Shown: positions 1 to 7,158 of the stretch, in pieces
Position numbering within the stretch: position 1 is the first letter of the stretch
Layout of the letters: the number at the start of each line of letters is the position of its first letter
Origin: Phycisphaerales bacterium
GTDB lineage: Bacteria > Planctomycetota > Phycisphaerae > Phycisphaerales > UBA1924
Assembly (NCBI GenBank): GCA_016741915.1
Contig: JACVCS010000028.1
Coordinates: 1-41,378 of the forward strand
Direction of reading: 5' to 3'
DNA length: 41,378 nt
The notes under the pieces: generated by a model
Told to the model about the DNA's origin: nothing
Seen by the model: the letters and a program-made list of their open reading frames with translations, nothing else
The model's database searches: none
Program-made: the position numbers and the translations under genes

Positions 1-93
1 GTAGGGGGGGTGGGGGGTGGTTCGCCCGATGGCAAGACGGGCGAGCGGCTATCGAAGTCCCGAGGGCACTTGCCGCCTGAGAAGGCGACCGCG

Positions 94-837
94 TTGAAGA
101 TTGCACCAGAAGGTTGGGTTGTGATTGTTCCGCTGACGGCTGGGGCGTTGATCCTGGGCGGTTCGGCGATCATTGTGCTGGGCTGGCTGGGGCTGATTGT
201 GATGGCGCTGGCCCTGTTGGTGGCGGGGTGGGCGCTGTGGTTCTTCCGAGACCCGGCCCGGGTGACCCCGCCTGGGGCGGACCAGATCATCAGTCCGGCG
301 GATGGGAAGGTGATCCGGATTGATCAGGCGCCGCTGCCGCCCGAGTTGCGGGCGGGAAACCCCGACGCGCCGGCGGGCCCGATGCAGCGGGTGGCGATCT
401 TCCTCAACGTCTTCAACGTGCACGTCAACCGTGTTCCGACGGCGGGGAAGATCACGAAGGTCGCGTACGTTCCGGGGAAGTTCCTGACGGCGTCGCTGGA
501 TAAGGCGAGTGAGCACAACGAGCGGTCGGCGGTGCTGATGGTGGATTCGCGCGGTCGGTACGTGGCCTTTGCCCAGATTGCCGGGTGGGTCGCTCGGCGG
601 ATTGTGAACCACCTGAAGGAAGGTCAGACGGTGCAGTCGGGGGAGCGGTTCGGATTGATCCGTTTCGGTTCGCGGGCGGAGGTGTATCTGCCGATGGATG
701 CGGAGGTGCTGGTGCAGGTGGGCGACCGCGTGATCGCGGGTGAGAGTTTGCTTGCGAAGCTGGCGCTGCCGAAGGGGCCGATCGTTGAGCCCGTGGTCAA
801 GTCGCAGACCCCGGCCGACGCGGTGGTGGGGGGTTAA
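94..837 (+). CDS. psd: phosphatidylserine decarboxylase family protein (short form)
   Basis: This enzyme converts phosphatidylserine to phosphatidylethanolamine at the inner membrane, using a pyruvoyl group made by self-cleavage. Two hydrophobic segments follow the start. After them come the conserved FFRDP and SPADG motifs, the NVFNVHVNR stretch, and a C-terminal RFGSR motif whose Gly-Ser bond is the expected autocleavage site (Gly220-Ser221 if counted from the GTG at 10). The RFGS version and the small size match the short, archaetidylserine-type subfamily rather than the LGST enzymes of E. coli. I chose the TTG at 94 because LKIAPEGW is how the family usually begins and GAGAAGG lies 8 nt upstream. 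The frame stays open to the window edge, so the GTG at 10 or an upstream start remains possible. The synthase gene follows 26 nt downstream, which indicates an operon. Confidence 0.88.
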   Translation: MKIAPEGWVVIVPLTAGALILGGSAIIVLGWLGLIVMALALLVAGWALWFFRDPARVTPPGADQIISPADGKVIRIDQAPLPPELRAGNPDAPAGPMQRVAIFLNVFNVHVNRVPTAGKITKVAYVPGKFLTASLDKASEHNERSAVLMVDSRGRYVAFAQIAGWVARRIVNHLKEGQTVQSGERFGLIRFGSRAEVYLPMDAEVLVQVGDRVIAGESLLAKLALPKGPIVEPVVKSQTPADAVVGG

Positions 838-863
838 GTGGGCTGTCGGGGGAAAGGGACTGC

Positions 864-1790
864 ATGATGCGGATCAACGGCGCGCAGAGTGAGCACGGCG
901 AGGGATTGGAACCGTCGCTGCGGCGGGGGTGGAGTGGTCGGCGGCGTGAGCCGCGGGCGCCGAGGGATTTGCGGCCGCGCGAGGTGGAGTTGCGGAAGCT
1001 TCTCCCCAACATGATCACCGCGGCGAGTCTGTGCGCGGGGCTGGCGAGCGTGCACTTTTCGATGATCGGGCAGCTCCGCGAGGCGGTGCTGGCGATTGTG
1101 ATCAGTTTCATTCTCGACGGGCTCGACGGCCGCATGGCCCGCCTGCTGCGCGTGACGAGCAACTTCGGCGAGGTCTTCGACTCGATGGCGGACTTCATGG
1201 CCTTCGGGGTAGCGCCGGCGTTCTTGATTTATCAGTGGCAGTTCAGAGCCCTGGGCGGCGCGGGGATCACGGGCGCGGGGGCTTCGCGGGATATCGAGCT
1301 GATGGGTCAGGCGGCGTGCATGCTCTTTGCGCTGTGCGCGGCCATCAGGCTGGCGCGGTTCGCGGCGAACGCGAGCAAGAAGAAGCCCGGCACGCCCACG
1401 TCGAAGTTCTTCAGCGGCTTGCCCGCGCCGGCGGCGGGCGGGGCGGTGGTTGTCCCGGTCATGCTGGCGATGAGCCCGACGGTGGAGTACACGATGCCGG
1501 TGTGGGCGACGCTGACGATCACGACGGTGCTGGCGCTGCTGATGGTGAGCAAGATCCCGATGATGTCGATCAAGGGCGTGAAGATCAGCCGGGCGCTGGC
1601 GCCGCTGCTGCTGGCGCTGGTGGCGGTTCTGGCGCTGGGGGTGATGCGGGACGGGTGGCTGACCTCGGCGGTGGTCTTTACGCTGTACGTGATGACGATG
1701 CCGATCGGGTTCGTGCAGTATCGGAGGGCGCTGGCGAAAGAGGCGAGCGAGCTGGCGGCGATGGGGCCTCGTGAGGGCACGGTCGCGTAA
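864..1790 (+). CDS. pssA: CDP-diacylglycerol--serine O-phosphatidyltransferase
   Basis: This integral membrane enzyme makes phosphatidylserine from CDP-diacylglycerol and serine. The CDP-alcohol phosphotransferase signature D-x2-DG-x2-AR-x8-G-x3-D-x3-D is complete, with Asp85, Asp88, Asp106 and Asp110 as the metal and catalytic residues. About seven or eight hydrophobic helices follow. A basic N-terminal tail of roughly 45 residues, rich in Arg, precedes LRKLLPNMITAASL, the usual family start, so the tail is an extension or a later start is used. An AAAGGGA element precedes the ATG pair at 864/867. Its product is the substrate of the decarboxylase immediately upstream, so the two genes form a compact phosphatidylethanolamine pathway. 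Confidence 0.93.
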   Translation: MMRINGAQSEHGEGLEPSLRRGWSGRRREPRAPRDLRPREVELRKLLPNMITAASLCAGLASVHFSMIGQLREAVLAIVISFILDGLDGRMARLLRVTSNFGEVFDSMADFMAFGVAPAFLIYQWQFRALGGAGITGAGASRDIELMGQAACMLFALCAAIRLARFAANASKKKPGTPTSKFFSGLPAPAAGGAVVVPVMLAMSPTVEYTMPVWATLTITTVLALLMVSKIPMMSIKGVKISRALAPLLLALVAVLALGVMRDGWLTSAVVFTLYVMTMPIGFVQYRRALAKEASELAAMGPREGTVA

Positions 1791-1823
1791 AGCTCTCACG
1801 GCGATTCATTGAGGATCGACAGA

Positions 1824-2414
1824 TCAATAGTCAACCTGTCGGCCTTCGATGGCCGCGATGAGGCACCCCGCGACGAGGATCATCAGATCGTCGAGCTGGT
1901 CGTCGTTTTCGAGCACGGCGATACTCAGGCGGTAGAGGATGGGGTTGATGTGGGTGCGGAAGCGGGCGATCTGCCGCCCGTCGTCGGTGCGCAGGATGAA
2001 CTTCTGCGGGAAGAGCATGGCGATGATGCCGAGCTTTCGGCGGAGGATCGCGAGCAGGCCGCTCTTTTCTTGCAGGGTTGCGATCTGACGACCGGCGGGG
2101 TCGAAGGCGACCCACGCGTCGCGGAAGAAGGTGCTGGAGATGCCGCGGCGGCGCCATGAGCCGATGATCTGACCCGAGGGAAGGGTGACGTCGTAGGTGG
2201 CGCTGAAGTCGAGGATGTTGCGGGCCTTGATGGCGACGAGTTCGATGGCCTGCGAGTCGTCGGTGTAGACGCGGAAATCTTCCTTGAGCTTGAAGGCTTT
2301 CTGCTTGCAGACGCCCACGACCTTGCCGGTGGGATCGACGATGCGGAACGAGGCGCCGAAGATCCTGAAGAACTTTCGGCGGATCGTGTAGTGCTCGCCG
2401 GGGCGGATGTTCAT
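1824..2414 (-). CDS. LURP-one-related / scramblase-like (tubby C-terminal-like fold) protein
   Basis: The 196-residue protein starts MNIRPGEHYTIRRKFF and continues with alternating short beta-type segments such as FRIVDPTGKVVGVCKQKAFKLKEDFRV. This pattern resembles LURP-one-related proteins (DUF567), which share the tubby and phospholipid-scramblase barrel. A C-terminal hydrophobic helix (LDDLMILVAGCLIAAI) fits the buried helix of that fold. No signal peptide is seen and no enzymatic function can be inferred; bacterial members may bind lipid, but this is family-level speculation. The gene starts 3 nt after the stop of the upstream minus-strand gene, so the two are probably cotranscribed. It is convergent with pssA, leaving only about 33 nt between them and no terminator hairpin that I can see. 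Confidence 0.68.
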   Translation of the reverse strand: MNIRPGEHYTIRRKFFRIFGASFRIVDPTGKVVGVCKQKAFKLKEDFRVYTDDSQAIELVAIKARNILDFSATYDVTLPSGQIIGSWRRRGISSTFFRDAWVAFDPAGRQIATLQEKSGLLAILRRKLGIIAMLFPQKFILRTDDGRQIARFRTHINPILYRLSIAVLENDDQLDDLMILVAGCLIAAIEGRQVDY

Positions 2415-2417
2415 GGT

Positions 2418-3056
2418 TCAGAGGGTATGACGAGAAAACGAGGCGGAGTTCGCTTCGTGTTCGAACGAACGAACCGCGCGGACGATTCGCCGGGCGAAGG
2501 CGAAGAGGACGGCGTAGAAGGCGGTGTTGAGCAGCAGGCCGGACCAGATGGGTGTGTAGGGAAGGACGAAGGTGGGGGTGGGTCTATCAGAGAACGCGAA
2601 CGCGCCTAGGTATTGCGTGCGATGTTGCGGGGAAGCGGTTGCCGACGGCGAGGCGGTTTGTTCGTGCCAGAAGGAGTATGTGGCGCAGAGCATGGGCCAG
2701 CCGCGGGCGGTGCTGGTGATCAGTGAGGGGCTGCCGAGTTTGGCGAACTCGTCGGCGGTTGGCGTATGTGCCCAGAGCGGTGCAGGATCGGATACGGACT
2801 TCGTAGGGAGGAACGAAAAACTGTATTGACGGTCGAAGTACAAGTCCCAGGTTTCGAAGGTGTAGCCCTTCTGCCGGAGAGCATCGAGGGGTTCCTTCGA
2901 TGACGCCCTGGCGAGCTTCGGTTGATGTTGTGTGCGGAGTGGTTGGAACGTGCGAAGATCGTTCGGCTCGAACTGCGAGACGAGCGCTGAGGCGTACGAA
3001 AGCGATCCTCCGGCGAAGATACACGTCGCGATTCGGCGTGCGGAAGCTTTGGACAT
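2418..3056 (-). CDS. hypothetical membrane protein
   Basis: I do not recognise a named family. The protein has an N-terminal hydrophobic segment (IATCIFAGGSLSYASALV), a polar region of roughly 140 residues, and a C-terminal membrane segment introduced by RPTPTFVLPYTPIWSGLLLNTAFYAVLFAFARRIVRA. Small uncharacterised planctomycete membrane proteins often end this way, with a Leu-Pro-x-x-Pro-Ile-Trp motif before a terminal helix. I chose the ATG at 3056. A GTG at 3077 would add seven residues but would place the start inside the terminator hairpin of tsf. The gene probably forms an operon with the LURP-one-like gene 3 nt downstream. Confidence 0.7.
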   Translation of the reverse strand: MSKASARRIATCIFAGGSLSYASALVSQFEPNDLRTFQPLRTQHQPKLARASSKEPLDALRQKGYTFETWDLYFDRQYSFSFLPTKSVSDPAPLWAHTPTADEFAKLGSPSLITSTARGWPMLCATYSFWHEQTASPSATASPQHRTQYLGAFAFSDRPTPTFVLPYTPIWSGLLLNTAFYAVLFAFARRIVRAVRSFEHEANSASFSRHTL

Positions 3057-3076
3057 GAGCGGAGGGTATGAAAGCA

Positions 3077-3116
3077 CAACGACCCGGCTTTGGGGCCGGG
3101 TCGTTGGGTGCTTTTG
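3077..3116 (-). terminator. bidirectional terminator after tsf
   Basis: The arms AACGACCCGGC and GCCGGGTCGTT form a near-perfect stem around TTTGGG about 40 nt past the tsf stop. A TTTT tract follows on the plus strand and a weaker T-rich stretch on the minus strand. It separates the rpsB-tsf operon from the hypothetical membrane-protein gene. Confidence 0.7.
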
Positions 3117-3147
3117 ATGTGATTGTGCTGCGGGGAACGAACGCTTC

Positions 3148-3981
3148 TCAGCTCGTCTCGCCCACGGCCCAGCGGGCGAAGGCGACGATGGTTGCGTCCT
3201 TGGGGAGCATGTCCTTGACCTTCTTGGTGGGGTCCATGATGTAGGGCTGCTCGAGGAGGGCGATTTCTTCGAAGAACTTGCGCATGCCGCCCTCGACCAT
3301 CTTCTCGGCGATTTCCTTGGGCTTGCCGGATTCCATCGCCTGCTCGATGCGGAACTTGCGTTCCTTCTCGACGACGTCCTTGGGGATGTCGTTGGCGGAG
3401 ACGCCCTTGGGGGCGGGGACGGCGGCGACGCAGTGCATGCCGATCTGCTTGAGCAGGTCGGGGGTGATGTTGCCCTCGGCGTGGATGAGCGCGCCGGTCT
3501 TGCCGTCGTGGTGGACGTACGCGCCGAAGACGGCGTTGGGCCCGCCGTTGTACTTCAAGCCGCGGGCGAAGGAGCAGTTCTCGCCGGTGGAGATGCGGAT
3601 CTTGTCGATCTCGGCCTGGATTTCGCCGGTGCAGGGGACGGAACCGACGGGCTGCTCAGCGGCGAGGTCGGTCACGCGTGCGCACATGGCGACGAAGTGC
3701 TCGTTCATGGCGGTGAAGTCGGTCTCGGCGCGGACCTCGACGATGGCGGCGTGGGGGACGTTGCCGCCGGCGTCGGGCTTGTGTATCGCGACGGTGATGC
3801 GACCGGCACCGGTGGCGCGGTCGGTGCGGGCGTCCATCTTGCCCTTGAGCTTCTTGCGGAGGATTTCCTCGGCCTTTTCAAGGTCTGCGCCGGCCTCGAC
3901 GAGAGCTTTTTTACACTCCATCATCGAGAGCCCGGTGCGGTTGCGGAGCTTCATCACTTCGGCTGCGTTGATCTCGGCCAT
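3148..3981 (-). CDS. tsf: elongation factor Ts
   Basis: EF-Ts is the cytoplasmic guanine-nucleotide exchange factor for EF-Tu. The 277-residue protein opens with the UBA-like module (AAEVMKLRNRTGLSMMECKKALVEAGADLEKAEEILRKK). The core signature ETDFTAMNEHF follows, where most homologues have TDF-V-A-R/K-N-E-x-F. AAGGA sits 7 nt before the ATG. It lies 164 nt downstream of rpsB in the classic rpsB-tsf order. The gap contains a short TTCTTC/GAAGAA hairpin (4082-4097) that may modulate expression but lacks a T tract. A strong terminator follows the gene. Confidence 0.96.
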   Translation of the reverse strand: MAEINAAEVMKLRNRTGLSMMECKKALVEAGADLEKAEEILRKKLKGKMDARTDRATGAGRITVAIHKPDAGGNVPHAAIVEVRAETDFTAMNEHFVAMCARVTDLAAEQPVGSVPCTGEIQAEIDKIRISTGENCSFARGLKYNGGPNAVFGAYVHHDGKTGALIHAEGNITPDLLKQIGMHCVAAVPAPKGVSANDIPKDVVEKERKFRIEQAMESGKPKEIAEKMVEGGMRKFFEEIALLEQPYIMDPTKKVKDMLPKDATIVAFARWAVGETS

Positions 3982-4145
3982 GGGTCGGTCCTTGTGGGAA
4001 ATCGCGGTGCGTTGCGTTTGGTGCAGACCCGTGAGCGGGTCGGGGAATCGGGTTGGGGAAGGTCAAACCGCCCGCGGGAGATTCTTCGGTTGAAGAACAG
4101 GTCCCGCGGCGGCGGCGGACGTGCGGAAAGCGAGAACGCTCCGTA

Positions 4146-4967
4146 TCAGCCCTGCTTGCCGGCGGGGGCCGCGGCGGCCTCCTCGGGCATGGCGGGGGCG
4201 TCGTCGGCGCGGTACTGAGCGCGGCGCGAGCGGCGCTGGCCGTCGGCACCCGGGGCGCCCTGGTCGCCTTCGAGCTTGGCCTGGCGCTGCTGCTTGCCCT
4301 CGGCGATGGCGAGGCAGAGCTCGCGGATCACCACGTCGATGGAGCGCATCGAGTCGTCGTTACCGGGGATGGCGATGTCGGCCATGTCCGGGTCGCCGTC
4401 GGTATCGATGAGGCAGACGGTGGGGATGCCGAGCTTCTTGGCTTCCTTGAGGGCGTTCATCTCGCGCTTGGTGTCGATGACCACGAGCACGCCGGGGAGC
4501 TTGTCCATCCCGCGGATGCCCGAGAGGTTGCGCTGGATCTTGCGCATCTCGCGGCGGAGCTGAGACTCCATCTTCTTGGAGTAGGAGGCGAAGTTGTCCT
4601 TCTGCTCAACGCCTTCGAGCTCTTCCATGCGCTTGAGGCGCGAGCGGATGGTGCGGAAGTTGGTGAGGGTGCCACCGAGCCAGCGCTCGGTGACGTAGTG
4701 CTGCTTGACGCCGCCGACGTGCTGCTCGAGCACGGCGCGGGCCTGACGCTTGGTGCCGACGAAGCAGACGTCCTTGCCGTCGGCGACGACGCGGGCGAGG
4801 AACTTCTTCGCCAGCAGGAGACCCTTGATGGTCTCCTTGATGTCGATGATGTGGATGTTGTTGCGTTTGCCCCAGATGTAGGGCTGCATCTTGGGGTTCC
4901 AGTTCGCGGCGCGCTGCCCGAAGTGGATACCGGCTTCGATGAGATCTTGGACGAGTTGGTTGGCCAT
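4146..4967 (-). CDS. rpsB: 30S ribosomal protein uS2
   Basis: This is structural protein uS2 of the small subunit. It begins MANQLVQDLIEAGIHFGQRAANWNPKM and contains the typical YIWGKRNNIHIIDI, FVGTKRQAR, ERWLGGTLTN and GNDDS-RSI motifs. The ATG at 4967 is preceded by GAAAGG with a 10-nt spacer. The reading frame stays open far upstream, but that stretch has no ribosomal-protein similarity and overlaps the structured leader. A C-terminal extension of about 35 residues (GADGQRRSRRAQYR..., then Ala/Pro/Glu-rich) goes beyond the usual uS2 core. It is the first gene of the rpsB-tsf operon. Confidence 0.96.
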   Translation of the reverse strand: MANQLVQDLIEAGIHFGQRAANWNPKMQPYIWGKRNNIHIIDIKETIKGLLLAKKFLARVVADGKDVCFVGTKRQARAVLEQHVGGVKQHYVTERWLGGTLTNFRTIRSRLKRMEELEGVEQKDNFASYSKKMESQLRREMRKIQRNLSGIRGMDKLPGVLVVIDTKREMNALKEAKKLGIPTVCLIDTDGDPDMADIAIPGNDDSMRSIDVVIRELCLAIAEGKQQRQAKLEGDQGAPGADGQRRSRRAQYRADDAPAMPEEAAAAPAGKQG

Positions 4968-5015
4968 GGGACACAAACCTTTCAGCGACACCGGCGGCAG
5001 CGACTCAGACAGCAT

Positions 5016-5058
5016 CGAGCCCAAGTGAGGAGCGGGCGAAGGCCCGTCCGTGGGCTCG
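5016..5058 (-). promoter_or_regulatory. structured leader of rpsB (candidate S2 autoregulatory element)
   Basis: The 5' untranslated region of rpsB folds into an outer 8-bp helix (CGAGCCCA with TGGGCTCG) around an inner CGGGC-GAAG-GCCCG hairpin, as written on the plus strand. It lies 48-91 nt before the start codon. Many bacteria control rpsB through binding of S2 to its own mRNA leader. Assigning that role here is inference from position and structure only. Confidence 0.4.
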
Positions 5059-5398
5059 AAGCGCTGACCGCCACAAGGGCGCTTCAGCAAATCGAAAGAT
5101 CCGGTCAACCCGCACGACATGCACGGGCAGGCCGATCGCTGAGTCTCGATCGGCGGACCACCCATCCTAGGTCGCTTGCCCGGGCGAGCCAAGAGTGACG
5201 GTTTGGGAATCGCCGGGTCGATGATCCAGCGTCGATTTTGATGATTTGTTTGGTATATGAACGGGTTTCAGCGACTGATTGGGGCCATTTCTGGTGGATC
5301 GGACGGACCGAGGTGCGGGTTGGGGCCGATCGGTGTAGACTGTTTGGAGCCACCCTTAGGGGTCGGGCGTTTGGCCACGGAGCTGTTTGGAGCTGTCG

Positions 5399-6067
5399 AT
5401 GATCGCACGGATGAAATCGGCTTCGCTGTGCAGTGACGCGCCGGGGGACCCGCGCGTGACGTTCCCGAAGATCGCGGAGCTGATCGACTATCTCGCGTCG
5501 CTGAACGGGCGTGCGGATCTGGGTGTGCTGTCGAAGATGCTGGGCGAGACGAGCGTCACGCGCGCGGACCTTGAGCCGGCGGTGATCTTCGGCGTGCGCG
5601 GGTATCGGCGGAACGTGATCGCGGCGACGCCCTGGTTTGAACTGCTGGCGCTGTGTTGGCGGAGCGGGCATTGCACGCCGATCCATGACCATGAGGGCGT
5701 TTCGTGCGCGTTCCGGGTGGTGGAGGGGACGGGGACGGAGATTCGGTTCTGCAAGACGGATTCGGGGCTGATCTGTCCGGTGGGTGCGGTGCCCATGCCG
5801 CCGGGGTATGTGTGTGCGGCGATGGACGCGGATATCCATCAGGTGGCGAACATGCAGGGGCCGGGGGTGGATTTGATCACGCTGCACTGTTATTCGCCGC
5901 GGATCACGAAGATGAACACGTACAAGATGGGATCGAGCGAAGGGGCGGAGTGCGGGGCGGTGTATCGCGAGATGATCGCGCCGTGCGCGGAAGCGGGCAA
6001 GCCCGCGGTGAAGCGTGGCACCTCACTTAGAGCAGGTGCATCGCGGCGAACAACGAAGCGGCGCTGA
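5399..6067 (+). CDS. cdo: cysteine dioxygenase type I
   Basis: This cupin-fold, mononuclear iron enzyme oxidises L-cysteine to cysteine sulfinate in the cytoplasm. Counted from the ATG at 5399, the iron ligands are His96 and His98 (PIHDHEG) and His147 (DIHQVAN). The likely substrate-binding Arg is Arg70 in GYRRN, 26 residues before His96, as in the mammalian enzyme. Cys103 (VSCAFRV) and Tyr165 (LHCYSPRI) correspond to the residues that form the Cys-Tyr cofactor in mammalian CDO; many bacterial enzymes have Gly at the Cys position. GGAG lies 6 nt before this ATG, which I prefer to the TTG at 5387. The basic C-terminal tail is unusual. The 3' end overlaps the convergent exporter gene by 41 nt. 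Confidence 0.9.
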   Translation: MIARMKSASLCSDAPGDPRVTFPKIAELIDYLASLNGRADLGVLSKMLGETSVTRADLEPAVIFGVRGYRRNVIAATPWFELLALCWRSGHCTPIHDHEGVSCAFRVVEGTGTEIRFCKTDSGLICPVGAVPMPPGYVCAAMDADIHQVANMQGPGVDLITLHCYSPRITKMNTYKMGSSEGAECGAVYREMIAPCAEAGKPAVKRGTSLRAGASRRTTKRR

Positions 6068-7067
6068 TGATCAGCCACAAGACGAGCCCGTGCAGCGCCG
6101 GCTTCCAGCCGACGGCGGCGATGGCGTTGCGCGTCAGGCCGGTGCCGATGAGCAGCAGCGCGAGGCTGAGCAGGTGCGAGGCGACGAGCTTGACGTACGA
6201 AGCGATGCTGGCGATGGTCTGCGTGTCGGCGGAGAAGAGGCCATCGAGCCCCGCGCGCAGAAGGCACGCGAAGACGAAGTAAACAGTGAACCAGGGGAAG
6301 GGCGCTTTGGCGGCGCTGGGGGATTGATCGCGCGAGGCGGAGAGGGCCTTGCGGTGGATGTGACCCAGCACGAAGGCGACGGGGACGATCCACAGCACGC
6401 GGATGAGCTTGATGACGGTTGCGTCTTGCTGGGCGACCTTTGTGCCCATGTAGTCGGCGCTGGCGGCGACAACGCCCGCGACGTCGTGCACGCCCACGGC
6501 GCACCACGCGCCGAACTGGTGATCGGTGAGGCCCAGGACGCGGCCGATGAACGGGTAGGCAAAGACGCCGACGGCGTTGAGGATGAAGACGATGGCGGTG
6601 GAGAGGGCGATGGCGGCGGCGGGTGCGTGGATGACCTGGCCTGTGGTGGCGATGGCGGAGCCGCCACAGATCGCGGTGCCGGCGGAGAGGAGCGTGGCGA
6701 CGGGGCGGTCGGTTTTCAGCACGCGAGCGAGCAGTTCGGAGATGATCAGGACGAGGATGATCGCGCCTGTGGAGAAGGCGAGGCCCGCGCGCCCGGCGAG
6801 GGCGACTTGCGAGAGGCTGAGCGTGAAGCCCAGCAGGACGATGCTGATCTGGATGAGGAGTTTGCTGGCGTTCTTCTGGAGCGTGGGCAGGGGGCTGATG
6901 CCCAGCAGGCCCAGGATGATGCCCAGGGCGAGGGCGATGGCGGGGGTGATGAACGGGGCGAAGAGGGCGAGGAGGGAGAAGGTCAGGAGGATGGCGATGT
7001 GCGTGCGTGAAGCCGCGGGATGAGCGGTTGATGGTGAGGGGGAAGGTGCGGGTGAAGGGGGCGGCAT
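6027..7067 (-). CDS. YeiH/UPF0324 family putative sulfate exporter
   Basis: This is a polytopic membrane protein of about 346 residues with roughly ten hydrophobic helices. It matches the Cons_hypoth698 (YeiH) family through LLIQISIVLLGFTLSLSQ, LLSAGTAICGGSAIATTGQVI, the GAWCAVGVHDVAGVVAA motif and the C-terminal LIGTGLTRNAI segment. Members are annotated as putative sulfate or sulfite exporters on limited evidence. I chose the ATG at 7067, which gives a short Pro/Ser-rich tail before the first helix; no clear ribosome binding site is visible. It converges on and overlaps cysteine dioxygenase, whose pathway ends in sulfite or sulfate, so a role in disposing of cysteine sulfur is a reasonable inference. 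Upstream it diverges from holB across 91 nt. Confidence 0.85.
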   Translation of the reverse strand: MPPPSPAPSPSPSTAHPAASRTHIAILLTFSLLALFAPFITPAIALALGIILGLLGISPLPTLQKNASKLLIQISIVLLGFTLSLSQVALAGRAGLAFSTGAIILVLIISELLARVLKTDRPVATLLSAGTAICGGSAIATTGQVIHAPAAAIALSTAIVFILNAVGVFAYPFIGRVLGLTDHQFGAWCAVGVHDVAGVVAASADYMGTKVAQQDATVIKLIRVLWIVPVAFVLGHIHRKALSASRDQSPSAAKAPFPWFTVYFVFACLLRAGLDGLFSADTQTIASIASYVKLVASHLLSLALLLIGTGLTRNAIAAVGWKPALHGLVLWLIISAASLFAAMHLL

Positions 7068-7158
7068 GAAGGGGCATTGTTGCCGGTCTGGGTGGGCGGG
7101 TTGATCGGAAAAGGGGCGAAGGCGCAGGAGCGGATGGGACAGCGGCGGAGGCCGGGTT

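Noticed and set aside
4053..5198. Long plus-strand frame opposite rpsB
   Set aside because: It is a mirror of the rpsB codons, with repetitive Gly/Asp/Leu/Val composition and no motif.
5231..5260. Promoter-like TTGATG and TATATG upstream of cdo
   Set aside because: They are only 10 nt apart, so they cannot act as a -35/-10 pair.
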